The notes beneath the pieces were generated by a model. It was not told the DNA's origin. It did no database searches and saw nothing but the letters and a program-made list of their open reading frames with translations. A program made the position numbers and the translations under genes. Below, in pieces: positions 23,788-29,969 of a stretch of 29,969 nt of DNA. The stretch is taken from assembly GCA_036274635.1 (NCBI GenBank), contig DASUFI010000056.1:1-29969 (forward strand). The letters are read 5' to 3'. The first letter of the stretch is position 1, and each line of letters opens with the position of its first letter. The DNA comes from DASUFI01 sp036274635 (GTDB taxonomy: Bacteria; Planctomycetota; B15-G4).

Positions 23788-25628
23788 GGGCTGCGCATCT
23801 CCAGCGAGAAGCCCTGCTCCTCCACCCAGCCGGCCGACACCGCCGGTGCCTGGAAGAAGCGCTCGAAGAAGGCCCGGTCCACGTCCGGGAAGGCGTCGGC
23901 CGCGTGCTGCTGCGCCTGCATGAAGGTGCCGAAGAGCCCGTCCCCGAACAGCGCCATCGCGTCCGGGTCCGTCTCGCCGCTGCGGTGCTGCTTGATGCTT
24001 GCCACCATCCACTCGATGCCGTCGGCGTAGCCGACGAAGCCCGGCTGGGCGTGCAGCGCCGCGAGGCCGCTGGCCACGTCCTTGCGCGCCACGAGGTCGG
24101 GCAGGTCCGGCGTGGCGGAGCGCCGCAGCGCGTCCTGCACCAGCGTCGGCGAGGCGGAGAGCAGCAGCACGTCCGGCAGGATGGCGTAGTCCAGCGCCAC
24201 GCCGGGGAAGACCGGCACGTGGCACACCTGGAAGCCCAGCATGTCCGTGCACTGCCGCGTCGCGTGCAGGCCCGCCTTGCGCAGCTGGGCGTCGATCAGC
24301 TCGCGCAGGCCGTCGGCGTCGCTCACGCCCAGCGCCAGCAGCATGTTGCGCTTCTCGAACAGCGGGCCCATGCCGGGCAGCGCCAGGCCCTCGCCCTGGG
24401 GGACGTCCGCCATCGCGAAGGCCACGCGGCCGTCGAGGCGTGCGAGCAGATCGTCCTTCAGGTCGAAGCCCAGCGCGTCGTGCATCTCGGCCAGGCCCGC
24501 CGAGACGGTGGCCGCGTCCATCTGGCCGCCGACCATCACGCAGCGCACGATGTCGTCGAAGGCGTCCTCCCACGAGGCGACGAGGCCGCACGCGAAGAGC
24601 GGCCGCTCCGGCACCAGGGCGAGCAGGGAGCCCTGGCTGCCGCCCGTCACGAAGCGGCCGAGCGCGTCGCGCACGGGCGATCCCGCCGGCCAGTCGACGC
24701 GCACCACGCTGTGGCTCACGTCATGGGCCCACGTGGCGCGCAGCGAGGCCGAGCGCAGCTCGTCGAGGCCCAGCCGGTCGAGCACGCTCAGCGCCTCCTG
24801 CAGCCGCGCCGCCGCGCGCGCCTCGCCGCCGGCCATCGCCGGCGCCAGCGCCGTGAAAAGCTGGTAGATCCTGGCGGCGTCGATCCAGCCGCGGATGTCC
24901 GCGCCCCCCGGGCCCGCCGGCGTGGCCTTGAGGTCCGACCGCGAGGCCAGCGTGTCGCCACCCTTGCCGTCGAGATCGTCCATGAGGCGCGCCATCCAGT
25001 CGGCGCGCGCCGGGCCCAGCTCGTGCGTGATCAGCAGCGTGCCGGCGTGCACGGCGAGGCGCGTGGCGCTGCTGCTCGAGGCTGCGTCGTCCTCGCCCTC
25101 GTCGGCGTCCGGTTCGGCCCGCAGCGTGATGATGTCCGTGTCGCCGTCGGTCGCGCGGGTGGCCAGCAGGCCCTGCTTCGGCGCCGCCTCCGCGATCTTG
25201 TCCAGCAGGTCCTGCGCCTCGGGCTCGTGGCCGCTCACGCCCAGCACCAGGGCCAGCGAGAGGCCCGGCTCGGACGCGCCCGGCGGGGGCGCGGCCAGGT
25301 CCAGCACGGCCAGCGCGCAGGGCCCGTCCACCCACTCCTCCAGCGTCTCGACCTTCAGGTCGAGCCCGGGCAGCGCGACGGCAAGCACGTCGTCGATGCT
25401 CGCGCGGTAGGCCTTGCCGTACTCCGCGAACTCGGGCGTCGCGTACATCCGACCCGTGGCCGAGTCGCTCCATGCGGCGGCGAGGCCGCGCGCGTCGTCG
25501 GTGCCGAGGAAGGCCAGCGTGCCCGCCGGCAGCACGTCCAGCAGCGTGTGCGCGGGCGCCGCCTCCTGCGCGCGCAGCGCGGCGGCAGGGACGAGCAGCA
25601 GGGTTGCGAGCAGCCAGCGCGTCCTCAT
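23784..25628 (-). CDS. Exported DUF3352-like protein, paralog 2
   Basis: 614 residues. The ATG at 25628 overlaps the stop of the upstream gene (ATGA) and is preceded by GGAGG. An N-terminal signal peptide (MRTRWLLATLLLVPAAALRA, cleaved near RAQ) is followed by HTLLDVLPAGTLAFLGTDDARGLAAAW, the 'P.dt..fl...d...l...w' opening known from DUF3352-type proteins. An acidic, Ser-rich linker lies near residues 170-190 (EPDADEGEDDAASSSS). The C-terminal half is clearly homologous to the gene upstream (AGLHATRQCTDMLGFQVCHVPVFPGVALDYAILPDVLLLSASPTLVQDALRR). It contains two Cys in the QCTD...QVCH segment. No enzymatic motif seen; likely periplasmic. Last gene of the FG-GAP operon. Confidence 0.82.
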   Translation of the reverse strand: MRTRWLLATLLLVPAAALRAQEAAPAHTLLDVLPAGTLAFLGTDDARGLAAAWSDSATGRMYATPEFAEYGKAYRASIDDVLAVALPGLDLKVETLEEWVDGPCALAVLDLAAPPPGASEPGLSLALVLGVSGHEPEAQDLLDKIAEAAPKQGLLATRATDGDTDIITLRAEPDADEGEDDAASSSSATRLAVHAGTLLITHELGPARADWMARLMDDLDGKGGDTLASRSDLKATPAGPGGADIRGWIDAARIYQLFTALAPAMAGGEARAAARLQEALSVLDRLGLDELRSASLRATWAHDVSHSVVRVDWPAGSPVRDALGRFVTGGSQGSLLALVPERPLFACGLVASWEDAFDDIVRCVMVGGQMDAATVSAGLAEMHDALGFDLKDDLLARLDGRVAFAMADVPQGEGLALPGMGPLFEKRNMLLALGVSDADGLRELIDAQLRKAGLHATRQCTDMLGFQVCHVPVFPGVALDYAILPDVLLLSASPTLVQDALRRSATPDLPDLVARKDVASGLAALHAQPGFVGYADGIEWMVASIKQHRSGETDPDAMALFGDGLFGTFMQAQQHAADAFPDVDRAFFERFFQAPAVSAGWVEEQGFSLEMRSP

Positions 25629-27394
25629 GGCGACACCGCCTCCAGCATGAGCCCATTCTCGTCCACCGACAGGGCCGCGACCGTCGCGCCCTTGAAGTGC
25701 CTGTCGATGAGCGCCTCGTCCACCTTCGGCAGGCCGGTGAGCAGACCGCCGAGACCACCCATCGAACCGACGTCGATCCGCTCCAGCAGCTCGCCCACCG
25801 AGTCGAGCATGTGCAGGGCGGCCTTGGCGTTGGCGGCCGTGTCCTGGTACTCGAGCAGGCCCGGCGCGCGCGTGAGGCTGGCGAAGCGCGCCTGGAACTC
25901 CTTGTCCTTGGCCAGCGAGGGCAGGTCGGGGTCGGCCTTGCGGCGCAGCACGTCCTGCAGCAGCGCGCCCGAGAGCGACAGCACCGCGAGGTCGGGCAGC
26001 ACCGCGTAGTGCACCTCGAAGCCGGGGAACACCGGCACGCCGAACATCTCGTAGCCCTGGAACTCCGTGCGCTTGCGCGCCGCGTGCAGGCCGGTGCGGC
26101 GCACCGCGTCCTCGATGATGCCGTTGACGCGCGTGCCGTCCTTCAGGCCCACCAGCAGCAGCATGTTCTGCGGGTCGCCCTGCAGGCCGGGGATGGCGTC
26201 CTCGGGCGGCACGGCGCACTGCACCAGCGTCACCTGCCCATCCAGCGCCTCGAGCAGGTCGTCGCGCGGGTTGAAGCCCAGCGACTCCTCGGCCTCGGAC
26301 AGGAAGCCCACCACGTCCGGCATGGTGACCGCGCCGGAGTCGATGAGCGCCTTGACGGCCGCGTCGAACAGCCCGCCGAAGTCCACGCGCGCCGCGAAGG
26401 CGGAGAGGCAGTCGGCCGGCACGACCCCCAGCGTCGTGGGCGGGCCCGACACGCAGGCCAGCCGCGCGAAGCTCTGGATCCAGCCGCTGCCCCACCAATC
26501 GAGGCGCAGCCGCATGCGGCTGCCCGCCTTCTCGTAGGCGGAGTTCATGGACAGGCAGCCCAGGTCGAACAGGCCGGTGCGGCCGAGGAAGTTCGCGCGG
26601 TCGTCGTCGCCCTGCTGCACCAGCGCCTCGCGCACCAGCCCGAGGATGCGGCCGCAGTCAATCCACAGCTGCGTGCCGCCGGTCTCCGCGGCGAGGCTGC
26701 CGGCGAAGCGCGGCACGTCGGCCAGCGACTCGCCCGGCTCGCCGTCGAGGCGCGCGATCAGCGTCTCCAGCGCCTCGGCCTGCATGGGGTGCAGCTCCAG
26801 CGTGAGCACCAGCGTGTCGCCGTGGAAGCCGTGCTTGAGGCGCAGGCTGGGCTCGTGCTCGTCGCCGTGCGCGAGCTCCAGCACGGAGATCTCGGTGTCG
26901 CCCGTCACGGCCGACTTGCGCACGGCGCCCAGCTCCTCGGCCAGCCGGCTCTCGAGCGCGGACACCAGCGTCTCGCACGCGTCGTGGTCGGGCCCCACAT
27001 CGGCCAGCAGCGCCAACGCGAAGCCGTGCGGCGGGCCCGCCTGCAAGTCCTCGACCCGCGGCAGCCCCACCGTGGTGAGCGCCAGCCGGCCGTGCAGCAT
27101 GTCCAGGAACTTCAGCGGGTCCACGCCCAGCTCGGCGTGCATCTGGGCCGTGAGGCCGTCGATGCGCGCCTCCAGCGCCTCGCGCAGCGGCGCGTTGGCG
27201 GGGTCGTACCAGAAGCGCCCCGCGGGCGACGCGCGGAAGTTCCGGCCGAACTCCTCGACGTCCGAGACGCCCACGAAGAAGACCGAGTCGGACGGCACGA
27301 CGTGCTCGAAGCCGGGCTGGGCAGGCGCCTTGTCCTGGACGGCCGCAGCGGGCGCGGCCAGCACCAGCAGCAGCGCGAAGTGGCGGGCGTTCAT
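25625..27394 (-). CDS. Exported DUF3352-like protein, paralog 1
   Basis: 589 residues from the ATG at 27394, which overlaps the stop of the FG-GAP gene (ATGA) with GGAGG upstream. The signal peptide is MNARHFALLLVLAAPAAA. The mature part opens with EHVVPSDSVFFVGVSDVEEFGRNFRASPAGRFW, again the DUF3352-type start, then FLDMLHGRLALTTVG, and alternating helices and strands. The segment RRTGLHAARKRTEFQGYEMFGVPVFPGFEVHYAVLPDLAVLSLSGALLQDVLRR aligns with its downstream paralog with few gaps. The C terminus (GATVAALSVDENGLMLEAVSP) also parallels the paralog's end (AGWVEEQGFSLEMRSP). No catalytic signature is visible. Function unknown; probably a periplasmic or surface partner of the propeller protein encoded upstream. 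Confidence 0.82.
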   Translation of the reverse strand: MNARHFALLLVLAAPAAAVQDKAPAQPGFEHVVPSDSVFFVGVSDVEEFGRNFRASPAGRFWYDPANAPLREALEARIDGLTAQMHAELGVDPLKFLDMLHGRLALTTVGLPRVEDLQAGPPHGFALALLADVGPDHDACETLVSALESRLAEELGAVRKSAVTGDTEISVLELAHGDEHEPSLRLKHGFHGDTLVLTLELHPMQAEALETLIARLDGEPGESLADVPRFAGSLAAETGGTQLWIDCGRILGLVREALVQQGDDDRANFLGRTGLFDLGCLSMNSAYEKAGSRMRLRLDWWGSGWIQSFARLACVSGPPTTLGVVPADCLSAFAARVDFGGLFDAAVKALIDSGAVTMPDVVGFLSEAEESLGFNPRDDLLEALDGQVTLVQCAVPPEDAIPGLQGDPQNMLLLVGLKDGTRVNGIIEDAVRRTGLHAARKRTEFQGYEMFGVPVFPGFEVHYAVLPDLAVLSLSGALLQDVLRRKADPDLPSLAKDKEFQARFASLTRAPGLLEYQDTAANAKAALHMLDSVGELLERIDVGSMGGLGGLLTGLPKVDEALIDRHFKGATVAALSVDENGLMLEAVSP

Positions 27395-29736
27395 GGCGGC
27401 GCCTCCTGCGGGTAGACGACGAGGCGGTCGTGCACCAGGATCGCGACGTCCGCGAGCCCGTCGCCCGTGAGCTCGGCCACCACGACCTCGCGCGGCTCCT
27501 GGCCCATGCGGCCCGCCTCGAACAGCCGCTCCTCGTAGACCGGGAAGCGCAGCGCGAAGTCCAGCGCCTCGCGCCCTGCGCGCGCGATGACCAGCTGGTG
27601 CTTGCGCGTCTCGGTCATGACCAGGTCCGTGGCGCCGTCGCCGTTCACGTCGCCCAGGGCGATGTCGTTCACGTAGGCATCCTTCACCGGGACCTCGAAG
27701 TCGAGGTCCGACAGGAATGTGGCATCGCCCGCGGCGTGCGCGGCCAGGACGCCGAAGCGGTCCGGCGCGGCCAGGAGCAGGCGCTGCGCGCCGTGTGGCG
27801 AGCGGTCGGCCAGCAGCTGGCGCGGCACGAAATCGGGCAGCTCGGCCCGCGCCAGCACCGTCCAGCCGCCGTCGGCGCCGTGCCCCAGCACGTGCAGCAC
27901 CTTGGCGGCGCGGTCGGCCAGCACCATCTCCACGCGGCCGTCGCCGTCGAGGTCCAGCGCCGTGACGCAGCCCACCGAGGCGGCCGGGTCGGGCAGGTTG
28001 GCCTGGTCCACCACGACCGGCTGGCCCGCCGCGTCGAGGTGGAAGGCGCGCGCGAAGTTGGGGCCCGGCACGAGCAGCTCGGGCTGCCCGTCGCCGTCCA
28101 CGTCCGTGAAGTCGAAGGCGCCGCGCGGCAGGCCGTCCAGCAGCCCCAGGCCCGGCGACTGCGCCACGTTCAGGTCCTTCCACGCGCCGCCGGGCTGCGC
28201 CAGCAGGATGCGTGGCGCCTCGCCGGGCAGGCACAGCAGCGCGTCGGCGTCGCCGTCGCGGTCGAGGTCCGCGACCAGCAGGTCGCGCGGATCGGTCTTC
28301 ACGTTCTCCAGCTTGCTGGACGCGAGCAGCTTGCCCTCGGTGTCCAGCAGCGCCAGCAGGTGCGCGCGCGCGCGGCCCTTGCCCGCGGCCACCACGGCCC
28401 AGATGCAGCTGCCGCCGCCCGGCGCGGGTCCGACGTCCAGCGCCAGCAGCTCCGGGTGCCCCGCGTCCGCGCCCTCGCCCACGGCCGGCAGCGCCAGCGC
28501 GCGCGGGAAGGCGGGCTGGCCGTCGGCGCCCAGCGCGGCCACGCCGATGGCGCCTTCGTCCGGCGCGGCGACCACGAGGCTGGGCCCGCCCGGCACGCCC
28601 GCCGGTGCAGGCAGCAGCCGCGGATGGCTCGCGCCCAGCAGCGACGGCACGACGTGCGCGCCACCGTCCACGCCGCGGTACAGCACCACGCGCGCGGCCG
28701 AGGGCTCGGTGACCAGCAGGTCCTGCCGTCCATCGCCGTCGAGGTCCGCCAGCAGCATGTCGCGCTTGTCCGGCTCCTTGATGGACTCGAGCGGCTGCAC
28801 GCGCACCGCGCCCAGCGCCAAGCCGCCCGCGCCCGCCGTCTCCGCGCCGTAGCGCAGCAGCGAGACGCGCCCGCTCTGCCGGCGCACCAGCGCCAGCTCC
28901 GGCCGGCCGTCGCCGTCCGCGTCGCCCACGGCCCAGGCGCGGATGGGTGCGAAGTGCGCCGAGCGCTCCTCCTGGAAGCCGGCCGCGCCGTCGCCGAGGC
29001 GCCAGCGCAGTGGCCACTCGGACTCGGCCTTCACCAGCAGCAGGTCCAGGTGATTGTCGCCGTCGATGTCCAGCAGCTCGAAGCCGTCCGCCCCCGCGGT
29101 GGCCAGCGGCACGGTCTGCGGCTCGCCGAAGCTGCCGTCCGACCGCTGCCGGAAGAGCCAGGCCGCCTCCGCGCCGCACACCACCAGGTCGGCGCGGCCG
29201 TCGCCGTCCGCGTCGCCCCCCCGCACGCGCGCGGCGCCCTCCGCCGGCAAACGCAGCCGCACGCTGCGCGCCGTGCCGCCGCGCACGCCGGTCCAGGCGA
29301 TGGTGGCGCGGCCGCTGTCGCCCGTGAACAGCAGCTCGCAGCGCCCGTCGCCGTCCATGTCGCAGAGCGCCAGCGAGCCCACCTTCTCCTCCACCGGCAC
29401 CGACTCGCGGTGGAAGAAGCTCTCGTCGGCCAGGTCGTTGACCTTGTCCGCGTCGGGCACCGTGCCGTCGCCGGCCTGCTCGCCCTCCCGGCGTCGCAGC
29501 AGCAGCTCGATGCGCGCGCGGCCGTTGTTGATGACGGCCAGGTCGGCCACGCCGTCGCCGTCGAGGTCGCCGGTCTGCAGCCGCGAGAGGCCGTCGTTGA
29601 AGCGGCTGACCTCGGGGCCGAGGAAGCCGTAGTGCTGGCCGAGCTCCGTGGGGAGGCCGGCGGGGTCGTCGGCCTGGGCGGCGAGCGGCGCGGCAACGAG
29701 CGCGAGCAAGAGCGCCGCGCGCGGCAAGGAATGCAT
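27391..29736 (-). CDS. Secreted FG-GAP/VCBS-repeat beta-propeller protein
   Basis: 781 residues. The ATG at 29736 starts a clear signal peptide (MHSLPRAALLLALVAAPLAA, cut near AQA); a longer upstream reading frame is rejected as Arg/Pro-rich. I count eleven FG-GAP-type calcium-loop motifs: DLDGDGVADL, DMDGDGRCEL, DADGDGRADL, DIDGDNHLDL, DADGDGRPEL, DLDGDGRQDL, DLDRDGDADA, DVDGDGQPEL, DLDGDGRVEM, DVNGDGATDL and ELTGDGLADV. They are irregularly spaced, compatible with one or two integrin-alpha-like propellers. Some loops are degenerate (ELTGDG, DLDRDG). It is the first gene of a three-gene operon with two paralogous exported proteins. Likely periplasmic or cell-surface, calcium-binding; ligand unknown. 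Confidence 0.88.
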   Translation of the reverse strand: MHSLPRAALLLALVAAPLAAQADDPAGLPTELGQHYGFLGPEVSRFNDGLSRLQTGDLDGDGVADLAVINNGRARIELLLRRREGEQAGDGTVPDADKVNDLADESFFHRESVPVEEKVGSLALCDMDGDGRCELLFTGDSGRATIAWTGVRGGTARSVRLRLPAEGAARVRGGDADGDGRADLVVCGAEAAWLFRQRSDGSFGEPQTVPLATAGADGFELLDIDGDNHLDLLLVKAESEWPLRWRLGDGAAGFQEERSAHFAPIRAWAVGDADGDGRPELALVRRQSGRVSLLRYGAETAGAGGLALGAVRVQPLESIKEPDKRDMLLADLDGDGRQDLLVTEPSAARVVLYRGVDGGAHVVPSLLGASHPRLLPAPAGVPGGPSLVVAAPDEGAIGVAALGADGQPAFPRALALPAVGEGADAGHPELLALDVGPAPGGGSCIWAVVAAGKGRARAHLLALLDTEGKLLASSKLENVKTDPRDLLVADLDRDGDADALLCLPGEAPRILLAQPGGAWKDLNVAQSPGLGLLDGLPRGAFDFTDVDGDGQPELLVPGPNFARAFHLDAAGQPVVVDQANLPDPAASVGCVTALDLDGDGRVEMVLADRAAKVLHVLGHGADGGWTVLARAELPDFVPRQLLADRSPHGAQRLLLAAPDRFGVLAAHAAGDATFLSDLDFEVPVKDAYVNDIALGDVNGDGATDLVMTETRKHQLVIARAGREALDFALRFPVYEERLFEAGRMGQEPREVVVAELTGDGLADVAILVHDRLVVYPQEAPP

Positions 29737-29947
29737 GTGTGCCCCCGAAAGGCCGGTGCCCGGCCGGGCGGGCAGCGTAGCCGAGGAGGCGCGTGGCGCG
29801 GAAGGGGGGCAGGCGGCCGATCCCTCCGCCAGCGTCGGGCCTGCGCGCTTGCAAGGACCCAGGCCGAAGCGGCTCGCACGCGGACGAGCGCGATCGCCTC
29901 CGCACGCGTGGCGCGCCACCGCGCATCGTGGGCACATTGAAGAAATC

Positions 29948-29969
29948 AGTCGGAGTCGCGACTCCGACT
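29948..29969. terminator. Perfect 22-bp palindrome at the right edge
   Basis: The last 22 bases are a perfect palindrome with half-site AGTCGGAGTCG. It is preceded by GAAGAAATC, which reads as a T-rich tail on the minus strand, so a terminator for a minus-strand gene lying beyond the window is a reasonable reading. The opposite tail is outside the window, so it cannot be confirmed. Confidence 0.45.

Noticed and set aside
27430..29940. 836-codon plus-strand open frame
   Set aside because: Antisense shadow of the FG-GAP gene; no motif, and composition dominated by Arg, Gln, His and Val.

Overview
The window is about 70% or more G+C over most of its length and is densely packed with genes. It comes from a Gram-negative-type bacterium: an LptB homologue implies lipopolysaccharide export, and many proteins are secreted. 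Several features suggest Planctomycetota or a neighbouring lineage: large secreted beta-propeller proteins, a recurring secreted C-terminal domain, a signal peptidase I with a big insertion, and a FliA/WhiG sigma factor. That placement is inference; no rRNA or tRNA gene is present to test it.

Layout. Positions 1-3612 are read on the minus strand: a left-truncated fatty-acyl-AMP/acyl-CoA ligase, an intracellular Ig-like protein, and a secreted propeller-type protein. From 3788 to 16271 the plus strand carries housekeeping genes: argS, apt, a conserved unknown, a FliA/WhiG-type sigma factor behind a cyclic-di-GMP-I (GEMM) riboswitch, birA, then rph-rdgB-lepA, a two-gene nucleotidyltransferase module, and lepB-lptB-HD-GYP response regulator. 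Start/stop overlaps (ATGA or GTGA) tie several of these together. Positions 16.4-21.4 kb hold two large secreted beta-propeller proteins (YCF48/BNR-like and SBBP-like) on the minus strand. Parts of this segment are less G+C rich, and it is bounded by two ~105-bp hairpin repeats in opposite orientation. Positions 22016-23774 encode the electron-transfer flavoprotein (etfB-etfA). From 23784 to 29736 a minus-strand operon encodes an FG-GAP propeller protein followed by two tandem paralogous exported proteins, all joined by ATGA overlaps. The right end of the window is half of a likely bidirectional terminator or other perfect palindrome.

How the parts connect. The riboswitch places a sigma-28-class sigma factor under second-messenger control, and an HD-GYP protein likely to degrade cyclic di-GMP is encoded about 8 kb downstream, so two arms of one signalling circuit may be visible here. 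lepB and the many signal-peptide proteins belong to the same export economy. The most unusual observations are: (1) the GEMM riboswitch on a FliA/WhiG sigma gene; (2) the paired hairpin repeats, which show compensatory base changes and an inverted near-identical core flanking a 5.4-kb block of secreted-protein genes; (3) a C-terminal domain shared by two otherwise unrelated secreted proteins; (4) the LepB insertion; and (5) the unnamed FG-GAP plus paralog-pair operon.
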